Below are positions 1 to 8,568 of a DNA stretch of 24,199 bases, one piece after another. Numbering within the stretch: the first letter of the stretch is position 1; every line of letters starts with the position of its first letter. The position numbers were made by a program, and so were the translations under genes. Origin of the DNA: Citromicrobium sp. (lineage in GTDB: Bacteria > Pseudomonadota > Alphaproteobacteria > Sphingomonadales > Sphingomonadaceae); assembly GCA_003248395.1 (NCBI GenBank), contig QFNA01000041.1:1-24199 (forward strand). The letters are read 5' to 3'. The notes beneath the pieces are model-generated. The model saw nothing but the letters and a program-made list of their open reading frames with translations, was not told the origin of the DNA and searched no databases.

Positions 1-141
1 CTGCTCAAGACCAATATGGGTGCGGGCCATGGGGGCAAGTCGGGCCGCTTCGCGTCGATCTATGAGGTGGCCGAAGAATATGCCTTTATCCTGTGGCAGA
101 TGGGGCTTGCCGGAACGCCGGAACCTGCCGAGCGACCATGA
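1..141 (+). CDS. ptrB: Oligopeptidase B (S9 family), C-terminal fragment
   Basis: The frame is open from the window edge and ends at TGA 139-141, leaving the last 46 residues. The stretch TNMGAGHGGKSGRF followed by E-A-xx-YAF is characteristic of the C-terminus of oligopeptidase B, a cytoplasmic prolyl-oligopeptidase-fold serine peptidase cleaving after basic residues. The histidine at fragment residue 10 (GAGHGG) corresponds to the catalytic-triad histidine of that family. The catalytic Ser and Asp lie outside the window. The stop overlaps the start of the next gene (ATGA at 138-141), so the two are probably co-transcribed and translationally coupled. Another S9 peptidase is possible, but the tail motif fits PtrB best. 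Confidence 0.85.
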   Translation: MLKTNMGAGHGGKSGRFASIYEVAEEYAFILWQMGLAGTPEPAERP

Positions 142-560
142 AAGGCGAGACCTCTGCCATCGAGTGCCTGTTTCACGATTATGTCGGGACAGCGGACGAC
201 ATCGACGAGCTGGGCCATGTCAACAATACGGTATGGGTCCGATGGATTCAGGACCTCGCCACGCGCCACTGGGAACTGGCCGCAAACCCGCAGGACCGCG
301 CGCTTTTCTATTGGGTCGTGACGCGCCATGAGATCGATTATCGTGGCAATATCGCGCTGGGCGAAACCGTGACCGGCGAAACCTGGATCGAAGGCGAACC
401 GAAGGGCGCGACCTCGCTGAGACGGGTGGATTTCCGCAATGCTTCGGGACGCGTGATCGTCTCTGCGGCGACCACCTGGGCCATGCTGGACCGCGCGACC
501 AACCGGCTCGTCCGCGTCCGTCCATCGGTCCTCGCGTCGTTCCGCAAATCCGCGTCTTGA
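138..560 (+). CDS. Acyl-CoA thioesterase, hot-dog fold (4HBT-like)
   Basis: The 140-residue protein has the layout of a single-domain hot-dog thioesterase, which hydrolyses acyl-CoA or acyl-ACP thioesters. The N-terminal motif D-E-L-G-H-V-N-N (about residues 22-29), followed by an aromatic-rich helix and the GETV-E segment near residues 80-90, is typical of the 4HBT/FatA-like group. I chose ATG 138 because it overlaps the ptrB stop by four bases; an in-frame start at 93 would run 45 bases into ptrB. The substrate cannot be inferred. The gene converges with the diguanylate cyclase gene, with only 9 bases between the stops. Confidence 0.8.
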   Translation: MKGETSAIECLFHDYVGTADDIDELGHVNNTVWVRWIQDLATRHWELAANPQDRALFYWVVTRHEIDYRGNIALGETVTGETWIEGEPKGATSLRRVDFRNASGRVIVSAATTWAMLDRATNRLVRVRPSVLASFRKSAS

Positions 561-569
561 CCGCTTCGC

Positions 570-2291
570 TTACGCCGCCGCGACGTCCACATTCGACTTC
601 GGTTTAAGGTCTTCCACGGGTTCGATCTCGACCATGAACGTATTTTTACCTGCATTCTTCGCCTGGTACAGAAGCCCGTCCACTCGCGCATAAAGCGGCC
701 CGAGATCCGGGCTGGTCCCGATCGATTCGAATTGGATCACGCCCATGCTCGCGGTCACCGGCCGCCCCAGCCCCGCCACCTGATGCATCACCTGACGGCT
801 GATCGCCTGCCGCCGACGCTCCGCGCGTTCCAGCGCATTGGGCCCGCGCAGCATGAGCAGGAATTCCTCGCCGCCCATACGGATCGCGGCGACATTGGTG
901 TCGGGCGCCAGCGCCTGCGCCACGGCCTTGAGTACCTCGTCGCCTGCGGCGTGCCCCATCTCGTCGTTGATGGCCTTGAAATCGTCGAGATCGATCAGCG
1001 CCAGCGTCGTGAAGCCCTCCGCCACCCGCGCCTCGAACTGCTCTGTCAGGGCGCGGCGGTTGAACAGGCCGGTCAGAGCGTCGCGGCGTGTCAGCTCTTC
1101 CATGACCTTGCGATCGCGGATCGCGTCGTCGCGTTCGCGGCGCAGGTTCATGATGCGCGTGACCACGCCGATGCCAGTCACCAGAATTTCGAATCCCATC
1201 GCCATGTAAGGCGCAGAAACACCCAGCGTGCGACCGTTCTGCCAGCCGAGGCCGCTCGCGACCATGTCCATTCCGCTCGCGATGGCTGGCAACCAGCCGA
1301 TCACGATAAACCAGACCATGCGGCTTCGCCGCGCCGCCGCTTGCGCCATCGCCGCGAGCACCACGATCATAAGCGGAACGAAGGCATAAACGTATAAACT
1401 CTGGTCGAGCAGCTGCGTGCCGGGCAGGTGCAGCGCCATGCTCCCTGCAAGCACAAACACCAGACACGACGCAGCCAAGAGCGCACGGCGCATGATTGCC
1501 GATAAGGCCTCGCGCTCGAGGAAACTCGCCGCGAAAAGTCCGGCCGATCCGCCGATCAGCGCATATCCCAACTCGGTCAGCGAAACGAGTGTGGCGACGC
1601 CGGGGGCAAAGGCTGACACGGCGATCCCGTTTATCGCCCCGAGAGCGAGCAGCATTCCTGCCGTCATACCGATATGCGCCAGCATGAACCGGTGCCTGAG
1701 AATGACATACAGCCCCGCAACGAATACAAAGGGCACCAAGGCCGCTCCGAACAGGGCAACGAGAAAAAGCGACCCTTCGGCTGCAAATCCGGACCGGTCG
1801 GCATCCGAGACCAGCCGCGCTTCCGCCCCGATGCTCGGCAAATCCGCCCCCGCGAAACGCACGACGATATGGCGTGTCCCAGCGGGCAGGTCGGGCAATC
1901 TCACATAAGCATAAGGGCCGAAAAGCGCGGGCTCGAACGCGTCGATGGAATAGGGGACCGCGTACAAAATCCGGTCATCGGGCGAGACCGCGTAGACCTC
2001 GGCGTTGTCGAACTGACCGTGGCGGATTGTCAAAAGCGAATGCGCGCCTTCGCGGTCATTGTCGCCCATGCGAAATGCGATCCATGACACGGCGCCATCG
2101 TCGAGCGCGCCACCCTCCGTGCAATCCCATCGCAGCTCGCCCGCAAGCGCTCTTGCCATCGTGACATCGGCAGCAGAGGCGGCATGGCACGCGGCGTGCA
2201 AGCCCGGCTGCGCGACCTTCGCACGCGCCTGGCCGGGCAGGACGATGGCAAGCACCAGTAACGACAGAATTAGCGCGCACACCCGAAACAT
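570..2291 (-). CDS. Membrane diguanylate cyclase, 7TM sensor plus GGDEF
   Basis: The 573-residue protein starts with a signal peptide (MFRVCALILSLLVLAIVLPG, cleavage probably after QARA). A periplasmic beta-rich region of the 7TMR-DISM type follows to about residue 175, then about seven hydrophobic helices to about residue 385, then a cytoplasmic GGDEF domain that would condense two GTP into cyclic-di-GMP. The active-site motif is GGEEF at residues 473-477, a functional variant, and NRRALT and DLDDFKAIND are well conserved. The RxxD inhibitory site normally just upstream is absent (the region reads PDTNVAAIRM), so product inhibition there is not expected. I chose ATG 2291 over in-frame GTG 2306 because AGGG sits 5-6 bases upstream. 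A CtrA-like motif lies upstream. Confidence 0.88.
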   Translation of the reverse strand: MFRVCALILSLLVLAIVLPGQARAKVAQPGLHAACHAASAADVTMARALAGELRWDCTEGGALDDGAVSWIAFRMGDNDREGAHSLLTIRHGQFDNAEVYAVSPDDRILYAVPYSIDAFEPALFGPYAYVRLPDLPAGTRHIVVRFAGADLPSIGAEARLVSDADRSGFAAEGSLFLVALFGAALVPFVFVAGLYVILRHRFMLAHIGMTAGMLLALGAINGIAVSAFAPGVATLVSLTELGYALIGGSAGLFAASFLEREALSAIMRRALLAASCLVFVLAGSMALHLPGTQLLDQSLYVYAFVPLMIVVLAAMAQAAARRSRMVWFIVIGWLPAIASGMDMVASGLGWQNGRTLGVSAPYMAMGFEILVTGIGVVTRIMNLRRERDDAIRDRKVMEELTRRDALTGLFNRRALTEQFEARVAEGFTTLALIDLDDFKAINDEMGHAAGDEVLKAVAQALAPDTNVAAIRMGGEEFLLMLRGPNALERAERRRQAISRQVMHQVAGLGRPVTASMGVIQFESIGTSPDLGPLYARVDGLLYQAKNAGKNTFMVEIEPVEDLKPKSNVDVAAA

Positions 2292-2315
2292 GCGCGCCCT
2301 ATGCACCGGCAGTCG

Positions 2316-2331
2316 TTAATTACTGTTTACC
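2316..2331 (-). promoter_or_regulatory. CtrA-like site upstream of the diguanylate cyclase gene
   Basis: The plus strand reads TTAATTACTGTTTACC, i.e. TTAA-N7-TTACC, one base short of the CtrA consensus TTAA-N7-TTAAC. It lies 25-40 bases upstream of the chosen ATG. A single degenerate site in GC-rich DNA can arise by chance, so this is suggestive only. ctrA itself is in the same window. Confidence 0.35.
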
Positions 2332-2385
2332 CTGACGGCGATTTCAACACTTTACGGGCGAGTGTGAGATGCTGTGCGACCAGCC

Positions 2386-3399
2386 TTATCCGACGATTTC
2401 CGCGGTGGGACGATAGCCATAGCCAAGTTCGCTCGCCACCGCTTCGTAAGTGACCTCGCCCGCATGGACATTCAGACCTTCGGCGAGGTGCGGATCGGCC
2501 CGCATCGCTTCCTTCCAGCCCATCCTGGCGATGCGAAGCGCATGCGGCAGTGTCACGTTGTTGAGCGCGTAGGTGCTCGTGCGCGCAACCGCGCCGGGCA
2601 TGTTGGCGACACAATAATGGACGATGTCGTCGATCACATAGGTCGGCTCGGCATGGGTCGTCGGGCGGCTCGTCTCGAAACAGCCCCCCTGGTCGATGGC
2701 GACGTCCACCAGGACGGCGCCCTTGTTCATGTCCTTGAGCATTTCTCGTGTCACGAGTTTCGGCGCGGCGGCACCCGGTATCAACACCGCACCGATGACG
2801 AGATCGGCATTGCAGACCGCGTCGTAGAGATTGGCCTTGTTTGAAAAGCGCGTGCTGGCGCGCGCTTCGAAATGTGTGCCGACTTTCTCGAGTACCTCCG
2901 GATCACGATCGAGGATCGTCACATCGGCGCCCAAGCCCGCGGCCATTTGCGCAGCATTGAAGCCGACCACGCCGCCGCCGATCACGACGACCTTGCCCGG
3001 CATCACACCCGGCACGCCGCCGAGCAGGCGCGGACCGGTCACGGTTTCATAGGCAATCGCGGTCACGCCGCTCTCGACCAGTTCGCGCGTCTGGTCGGGG
3101 TCGGGCGCCAGGTGAAGATAGGTATAGAGGATCTGGCCCTCGCGCAGCTTGGCGCGTTCGACGGCCTGCGGCTCCTTCACCTTCACCACCATTGCGCATT
3201 CGGCGAAAATCGGATCGGGCCCGTCGACGATTTTCGCGCCGGCGGTCACATATTGCTGATCGGTCGCGTCGATGCCGCAGCCTGCCTCGGTCTCGATCCA
3301 GACCTCATGCCCCTGGGCGACGAGTTCGTGCGCGCTTTCGGGCGTCAGGCCGACACGATATTCGTGGTTCTTGATTTCCTTCGGACAACCGATGCGCAT
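2386..3399 (-). CDS. ald: Alanine dehydrogenase with apparent 33-residue internal deletion
   Basis: This is an NAD-dependent alanine dehydrogenase (L-alanine to pyruvate and ammonium). R15, K73/K75 and H96 match the substrate-binding and catalytic residues, GGGVVG near 141-146 is the dinucleotide fold, and VDVAIDQGG contains the catalytic Asp. The start ATG 3399 is supported by AAGGAG seven bases upstream. The protein is 337 residues, whereas relatives have about 370. The gap is at one place: after YETVTG (about residue 122) the sequence passes directly to PRLLGGVPGV, omitting the LPLL-PMSEVAGR-Q-GA-LEK-GG segment found in Bacillus and other sphingomonad homologues. That segment contributes to the nucleotide-binding cleft, so activity is doubtful. 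The reading frame is intact on both sides. Confidence 0.9.
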   Translation of the reverse strand: MRIGCPKEIKNHEYRVGLTPESAHELVAQGHEVWIETEAGCGIDATDQQYVTAGAKIVDGPDPIFAECAMVVKVKEPQAVERAKLREGQILYTYLHLAPDPDQTRELVESGVTAIAYETVTGPRLLGGVPGVMPGKVVVIGGGVVGFNAAQMAAGLGADVTILDRDPEVLEKVGTHFEARASTRFSNKANLYDAVCNADLVIGAVLIPGAAAPKLVTREMLKDMNKGAVLVDVAIDQGGCFETSRPTTHAEPTYVIDDIVHYCVANMPGAVARTSTYALNNVTLPHALRIARMGWKEAMRADPHLAEGLNVHAGEVTYEAVASELGYGYRPTAEIVG

Positions 3400-3483
3400 C
3401 GTCAGACTCCTTGATTGCTGGCCCGTTACAACTGCAACCACCTAGCCGCAAGTTTCGCTTACAGAATTACGGCATGCCAGTCG

Positions 3484-5088
3484 CTAATCCGCCTGCGTCA
3501 ACCAGTCGGCTTCTATCCGGTTCGCATTGCCATTGTCATTGATACTTACGCGGATGCCTGCCTCGCGCAGTGTTTCGGCAAGCGTATCGAGCGCTTCACC
3601 ATCGCCGGACAGGCGGACAGGCAGCCCGCGACGGGTGGCTGCCCATGCAATGGTGGCCACCGCCCGCTGAGCGGCCTCGCCAATCTCGCCGCCTTCGACG
3701 GGTACGGCAGGCAAGGGAAGCAGCGGCGGACGCAGCTCAACGCTCCAGCCTTCTGCATCGGCGCCAATCTGCCGTTCGAGCGTGTACCATCCTGAAAGCG
3801 TGATGCCGGGCATATTGCGCGCCTGAACGACCGCGCGGCGATTGGTGCGATCGACGGTCACCTGCTCGCGTTCGACACCGCAGACGATCGCCAGCCGGTC
3901 GACGAGCGCATTGATTCTCGCCGCATCGGAAGCCGCTTCGGACGCCGCACGGGCCTGCGCCAATTGCGCTTGCTCCGCTGCACCGGGATCGGTCCCGACG
4001 AGATATTGCTCGATCGATACGGAAACCGGTCTTTCGAGCTGTTCCTCCAGAGCGCGGGCAATCTTGTCATTGGCTGCGACATCGAACTGCGGCGTGAACA
4101 CCGACCCTGTGATCCGCAAGGGATCGGCATCCCAGTCGAACTCGGGCTCGCTGACCCTGGCGCGCTCGGGAAATTCTTCGGCAATCGCAGTTTTGACGAT
4201 TGTCTGCGCATTGGCTTCGAAAGCGAACTGTCGCAGCGAAAGGCCGAGCGGGACCGCAAGAGCGATGAAAACGAGAATAATGCCGAAGCTCTGGAACCAC
4301 CCCTGCCGCACGGACAGGTCGGTGCGAAAGCCGTAGAATCGCGCCATGATAGCTGCGGTGAGTGCAATGGTCAGGAAGTTCGTGACATAGAGCATCAGCG
4401 CTCCGCCAAAGACCGTCCAGTTCAAGGTCGCCAGACCAAAGCCGACGGCAGCCAGTGGCGGCATCAGGGCCGTTGCGATCGCCACGCCGACGATGGTCCC
4501 GTCGCGCCCGCGGATCATCGCATAGGACCCGGCGAGCGAAGAGAAAAAGGCGATCAGAAGATCGAACAGATTCGGCTGGGTGCGCGATGCGATTTCGGGA
4601 GTGATCGTCTGCACCGGCGAGAGCAGAACGATGAGCGCGCAGAAGGCGATCGCCACACCGCTTCCCACGAAAAGCGCCGAAACGCTGAGCCGCAGCCACT
4701 TTATCTTGCCCGATGCCAACGCAAACCCGGCACCCAGGATCGGGCTCATCAACGGAGAGAGCAGCATGGCCCCGATCACGACTGCCGGCGAGGCGAGCAG
4801 CATGCCGAGAATTGCGATGCCGGCCGACATCATGGTCATGAAGATGTAGCGCGGCGTCGTCGTGCTTTCGCCAGCAATCTTGGCAATGGTCCCCTTGTAA
4901 TCGACATCCTCGATGACGTGGTCGAGCCACCACCGACGGATCGGGACAATCGCGCGCCCGACGCCGCTATGCACCCACTTTGGCGGTTTGCGTCCGCTTT
5001 CCTCCTCGCGCGCCAGGGCTTCGTCGATCGACTCGGTGGATGGCCAGTGAAGCGGCGAATTATCGGCTGCGCTATCGGGCGCGGTCAT
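3484..5088 (-). CDS. DUF389 (TIGR00341) membrane protein
   Basis: The protein is about 534 residues from ATG 5088. A cytoplasmic N-terminus leads into the DUF389 core: motifs STTTPRYIFMTMMSAGIA, GAMLLSPLMSPILGAG and ATALMPPLAAVG, and several transmembrane helices between about residues 75 and 300. A soluble C-terminal region of about 230 residues follows, Ala/Glu-rich near residue 380. The transport or signalling function of the family is not established. A longer frame begins with TTG at 5142, but I see no ribosome site before it, whereas AGGA lies 11 bases before ATG 5088. The start is therefore moderately certain. It is in tandem with ald, about 85 bases away. Confidence 0.82.
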   Translation of the reverse strand: MTAPDSAADNSPLHWPSTESIDEALAREEESGRKPPKWVHSGVGRAIVPIRRWWLDHVIEDVDYKGTIAKIAGESTTTPRYIFMTMMSAGIAILGMLLASPAVVIGAMLLSPLMSPILGAGFALASGKIKWLRLSVSALFVGSGVAIAFCALIVLLSPVQTITPEIASRTQPNLFDLLIAFFSSLAGSYAMIRGRDGTIVGVAIATALMPPLAAVGFGLATLNWTVFGGALMLYVTNFLTIALTAAIMARFYGFRTDLSVRQGWFQSFGIILVFIALAVPLGLSLRQFAFEANAQTIVKTAIAEEFPERARVSEPEFDWDADPLRITGSVFTPQFDVAANDKIARALEEQLERPVSVSIEQYLVGTDPGAAEQAQLAQARAASEAASDAARINALVDRLAIVCGVEREQVTVDRTNRRAVVQARNMPGITLSGWYTLERQIGADAEGWSVELRPPLLPLPAVPVEGGEIGEAAQRAVATIAWAATRRGLPVRLSGDGEALDTLAETLREAGIRVSINDNGNANRIEADWLTQAD

Positions 5089-5214
5089 GAGCGGCAGGTT
5101 CCTGGAAACTATGTGAGACTGATCATCTAATGGTTCAGCCAACGCATGTCGCGGCGTTTATGGCCCGAAAGATCGCGATTCCACTTCGCCTCGCAGCCGA
5201 CGGCCGCGGCCATG

Positions 5215-7557
5215 CTAGATGGGGTTACCGTCCTGATCCCTGAAAATCTCACGCCTCCCGACGTGGTTTGCAGGACCGACCAACCCTTCTTCTTCCATCC
5301 GTTCGATCCATTTGGCCGCCGTGTTGTATCCGACGCCCATCTGGCGCTGCAGCCATGAGCCGGACGCCTTCTGGTTCTCGATCACGATCTGGCACGCCTG
5401 GCGATATTTGCGTTCGTCCGGATTGTCGCTGGCGGTGAATTCGTCCTCGAAATTGAAGCCACCGTCTTCGGGCTCTTCGGTCACGGCATCGACATATTCG
5501 GGTTTGCCCTGCTCGCGCCAGTGGTCGGCCACTCGCTCGACTTCCTCGTCAGCGACGAAGGGACCATGAACACGAACCATGGCGCCGGTGTTGGGCTTGT
5601 AGAGCATGTCGCCCTTGCCCAGCAGCTGTTCGGCGCCCTGTTCGCCCAGGATCGTGCGACTGTCGATCCGGCTCGTCACCTTGAAACTGATCCGTGTCGG
5701 CAGGTTCGCCTTGATGACGCCCGTAATGACATCGACCGACGGGCGCTGTGTCGCCATGATCAAATGAATGCCTGCAGCACGGCTTTTCTGCGAGAGACGC
5801 TGGATGAGCACCTCGATCTCCTTGCCGACGGTCACCATGAGGTCGGCAAGTTCATCGACGATCAGGACGATCAGGGGCAGCGGGGCGTAATCGAGCTGCT
5901 CTTCCTCGTAAATCTCCTCGCCGGTTTCTGGATCGAAGCCCGTCTGCACCCGCCGGCCGAGCGGTGTGCCCTTGGCAGCCGCAGCCTTCACCTTCTCGTT
6001 GAAACCGGCCAGATTGCGGGAATTGACGCTGCTCATCATGCGATAGCGTCGCTCCATCTCTTCGACCGCCCATTTGAGCGCGCGCACCGATTTGGCCGGT
6101 TCGGTGACGACCTGGCTCAAAAGGTGCGGAATGTCGTCATAGGTCTTGAGTTCAAGCACCTTGGGATCAATCAGGATCAGGCGGCACTCGTCGGGCGTGA
6201 AACGATACAGCAGCGACAGCAAAATTGCATTGAGGCCAACCGACTTACCGCTGCCAGTCGTACCCGCGACGAGCAAATGCGGCATGGCAGCGAGGTCGGC
6301 GATGATCGGCTCGCCGGCAATGTCCTTCCCAAGGATCATCGGCAGTGTGCCCTTGTGATCGGCGAATGCCGCCGATGTCGCCAGTTCCTTGTAACTGACC
6401 ATCTGCCGGTCGGCATTGGGCAGTTCGATGCCGATCACGGTCTTCCCAGGGATGGGGCTAACGCGCGCTGAAATCGCCGACATGTTGCGGGCGATGTCTT
6501 CGGCCAGGCCCACAACGCGGCTCGCCTTGATGCCCGGCGCAGGCTCGAGCTCGTACATGGTCACCACCGGCCCCGCTCGCACCGCGGTGATTTCACCTTT
6601 CACATTGAAGTCGTCGAGGACGTTTTCGAGCAGGCGCGCATTGCGCTCGAGCGCGATCTTGTCGAGCTTCTGCACCGCATGTTCTGGCGCGTCGTCGAGA
6701 AGATCGAGGCTCGGCAACTGGTAATTGGCGAACATGTCGCGCTGTTTCGATTTTTCCGGTCGCGACTGGGCTGGCGCCGGGGCCGGATCGGCAATTTCCG
6801 GCGCCTTACGCGGTGCGCGAGGTGCTGCGGCAGTCTCATCTTCGACGTCCTGCGGATCAGTCTCGTCGCCTTTGCGGCTTTTGCGTTTGGGAAGGATCGG
6901 CAGATCGATATCGGCAAGCTGAGGCTTGCGTTTCAGCACCTCTGGAAGCGTGAAGAATTGCGCCCAGTCGATCGCGAACACGCGCGCCACGAGAGTAAGT
7001 CCACCAGCCAGAGCGACGAGGCCCAGCAATCCGACCACCCAGCCCGAAAAACTGCCGCCGAACCGGTTGGCTATGGCTTCGATACCGCCTGCGCCGAGCA
7101 GGCCGGCCAACCCTCCCGCACCCGCAGGGAATGGGCCGGGACTGTCGTCGAACACCAGAGCAATCACCGTACCGAGCAGCACCATTGCCAGCAGCAACAA
7201 GGCGAACGGCCCCCACCACCGACCGGGCGTTTCGGTCTCATCTTCGTTCTCGACCCCGGTCCAAAGCCGCCGTGCCGAAATCCACATCAGTGGTAGCAGC
7301 AGCAGCGCCGGCAAGCCGAACAACAGATAGGCCCGCTCCGAAACCCAGGCTCCACTCGCGCCCATCCAGTTCGCGATTGTTTCGGATGCCGCGGCGGTCG
7401 AGCCGCTCGGGTCGGTCTGCGTGTAGCTAACGAGCGAAAGCGCGAGGAAAACGAGCAGCACAAGCAGCAGGCCCGCACCCGCCATGTGCGTGGCACGGCG
7501 AAGCGAGCGGCGGAATGCCGCCCGCCAATCGGGTGTTGCGCTGGCGCGCGATGCCAT
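5215..7557 (-). CDS. ftsK: DNA translocase FtsK
   Basis: The 780-residue protein has the full FtsK layout: four N-terminal membrane helices (about residues 20-200), a charged and Pro/Ala-rich linker (about 215-290), the alpha-beta translocase core with Walker A GTTGSGKS (about 425) and Walker B LIVLIVDELADL (about 555), and a C-terminal gamma winged helix (GSWLQRQMGVGYNTAAKWIERMEEEGLVG) that reads polar KOPS sequences. It pumps DNA at the division septum and activates dimer resolution. I chose ATG 7557 because AGGGGA lies six bases upstream; in-frame ATG 7587 has its purine-rich stretch 18 bases away. It is divergent from ctrA, sharing a 237-base intergenic region with GANTC and GTTAAC motifs. 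No domain is missing. Confidence 0.95.
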   Translation of the reverse strand: MASRASATPDWRAAFRRSLRRATHMAGAGLLLVLLVFLALSLVSYTQTDPSGSTAAASETIANWMGASGAWVSERAYLLFGLPALLLLPLMWISARRLWTGVENEDETETPGRWWGPFALLLLAMVLLGTVIALVFDDSPGPFPAGAGGLAGLLGAGGIEAIANRFGGSFSGWVVGLLGLVALAGGLTLVARVFAIDWAQFFTLPEVLKRKPQLADIDLPILPKRKSRKGDETDPQDVEDETAAAPRAPRKAPEIADPAPAPAQSRPEKSKQRDMFANYQLPSLDLLDDAPEHAVQKLDKIALERNARLLENVLDDFNVKGEITAVRAGPVVTMYELEPAPGIKASRVVGLAEDIARNMSAISARVSPIPGKTVIGIELPNADRQMVSYKELATSAAFADHKGTLPMILGKDIAGEPIIADLAAMPHLLVAGTTGSGKSVGLNAILLSLLYRFTPDECRLILIDPKVLELKTYDDIPHLLSQVVTEPAKSVRALKWAVEEMERRYRMMSSVNSRNLAGFNEKVKAAAAKGTPLGRRVQTGFDPETGEEIYEEEQLDYAPLPLIVLIVDELADLMVTVGKEIEVLIQRLSQKSRAAGIHLIMATQRPSVDVITGVIKANLPTRISFKVTSRIDSRTILGEQGAEQLLGKGDMLYKPNTGAMVRVHGPFVADEEVERVADHWREQGKPEYVDAVTEEPEDGGFNFEDEFTASDNPDERKYRQACQIVIENQKASGSWLQRQMGVGYNTAAKWIERMEEEGLVGPANHVGRREIFRDQDGNPI

Positions 7558-7592
7558 TGTCGTTCCCCTGGAAAAGCGAGAAACCATATTAT

Positions 7593-7608
7593 GAGTCTCG
7601 CGGGACTC
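7593..7608. promoter_or_regulatory. Paired GANTC (CcrM methylation) sites
   Basis: GAGTC at 7593-7597 and GACTC at 7604-7608 form an inverted pair 11 bases apart, 36-51 bases upstream of the ftsK start and about 190 bases upstream of ctrA. GANTC is the target of the cell-cycle methyltransferase CcrM in alphaproteobacteria, and methylated GANTC in promoters is read by GcrA. The sites are seen; their role is inferred. Confidence 0.5.
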
Positions 7609-7681
7609 CTCCGTCAAGCGCTTCGGTGGCTGATCATCCCCTCGGCCTGCCAGATGCTGGCGCAACAGCCACACCTAAAAA

Positions 7682-7736
7682 GTTAACGCGTTTTACCCGC
7701 CGTTAACCTTTTCCGTTCATTGGCAATGTGGTTAAC
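7682..7736. promoter_or_regulatory. Three GTTAAC motifs, candidate CtrA half-sites
   Basis: GTTAAC occurs at 7682-7687, 7702-7707 and 7731-7736, between divergent ftsK and ctrA. TTAAC is the half-site recognised by CtrA, which controls its own gene in Caulobacter. None of the three forms a perfect TTAA-N7-TTAAC pair, but three copies in 55 bases of GC-rich DNA is a strong local cluster. The arrangement suggests autoregulation of ctrA and possibly ftsK. Confidence 0.55.
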
Positions 7737-7794
7737 GAAGCGAAACACCTCTTGACGAGAGGTTACCGCTGGAAACGGGTAAGGGGGAAAGCCC

Positions 7795-8490
7795 ATGCGT
7801 GTACTGCTGATCGAAGACGAGCCGACAACGGCGAAAGCCATCGAGCTCATGCTGACGACCGAAGGCTTCAATGTCTATTCGACCGATCTGGGCGAAGAGG
7901 GTTTGGACCTCGGCAAGCTTTACGATTACGACATCATCCTGCTCGATCTGAACCTGCCCGACATGCACGGTTACGACGTGCTCAAGAAATTGCGCGTCGC
8001 CAAGGTGCAGACGCCGGTGCTGATCCTTTCCGGCATTGCCGAAATGGACAGCAAGATCCGCAGCTTCGGCTTCGGTGCCGACGATTACGTGACCAAGCCG
8101 TTCCACCGCGAAGAGCTGGTCGCACGTATCCACGCCGTGGTTCGCCGGTCGAAGGGGCATAGCCAGTCGGTCATCAAGACCGGCAAGCTCTCGGTCAATC
8201 TCGATGCAAAGACGGTCGAGGTCGATGGCGCGCGCGTCCATCTGACGGGCAAGGAATATGTGATGCTGGAACTGCTCAGCTTGCGCAAGGGCACGACGCT
8301 GACCAAGGAAATGTTCCTCAACCACCTGTATGGCGGAATGGACGAACCCGAACTCAAGATCATCGATGTCTTCATCTGCAAGCTGCGCAAGAAACTCAGC
8401 CATGCCTGCGGCGGCGAGAACTATATCGAGACCGTCTGGGGCCGCGGCTATGTGTTGCGCGATCTCGACGAGGAAGCGGAAGCCGCCTGA
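7795..8490 (+). CDS. ctrA: Cell-cycle response regulator CtrA
   Basis: The 231-residue OmpR-type regulator begins MRVLLIEDEPTTAKAIELML, and phospho-acceptor Asp51 sits in IILLDLNLPDMHGYDVL. T/S and K of the receiver are in LILSG and DDYVTKPFH. The winged-helix DNA-binding domain (about residues 130-225) includes LTGKEYVMLELL and ENYIETVWGRGYVLRD, nearly identical to alphaproteobacterial CtrA. CtrA controls division, flagellar and gene-transfer functions through TTAA-N7-TTAAC sites. AGGGGG stands about eight bases before the ATG. The leader contains GTTAAC repeats, suggesting autoregulation, and a terminator follows. Confidence 0.96.
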   Translation: MRVLLIEDEPTTAKAIELMLTTEGFNVYSTDLGEEGLDLGKLYDYDIILLDLNLPDMHGYDVLKKLRVAKVQTPVLILSGIAEMDSKIRSFGFGADDYVTKPFHREELVARIHAVVRRSKGHSQSVIKTGKLSVNLDAKTVEVDGARVHLTGKEYVMLELLSLRKGTTLTKEMFLNHLYGGMDEPELKIIDVFICKLRKKLSHACGGENYIETVWGRGYVLRDLDEEAEAA

Positions 8491-8519
8491 CCGCGATCTG
8501 CCAGAAGAAAGCATGCAAG

Positions 8520-8556
8520 ACGCTCGGTGGCCTTGGCTTCCGGGCGTTTTGCTTTT
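8520..8556 (+). terminator. Rho-independent terminator of ctrA
   Basis: ACGCTCGG (8520-8527) pairs with CCGGGCGT (8540-8547), eight pairs including one G-T, followed by TTTT-GC-TTTT. It lies 30 bases after the ctrA stop and before the trmB ATG. Confidence 0.65.
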
Positions 8557-8568
8557 AGCGGGCGCTCC

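Noticed and set aside
3964..5130. Long plus-strand open frame opposite the DUF389 gene
   Set aside because: Composition is Arg/Asp/His-rich, typical of the reverse frame of GC-rich genes, with no family resemblance; DUF389 on the other strand is clear.
8527..8568. GTG start for trmB at 8527
   Set aside because: It lies inside the ctrA terminator and the added residues do not match the family start; it would not restore the missing segment.
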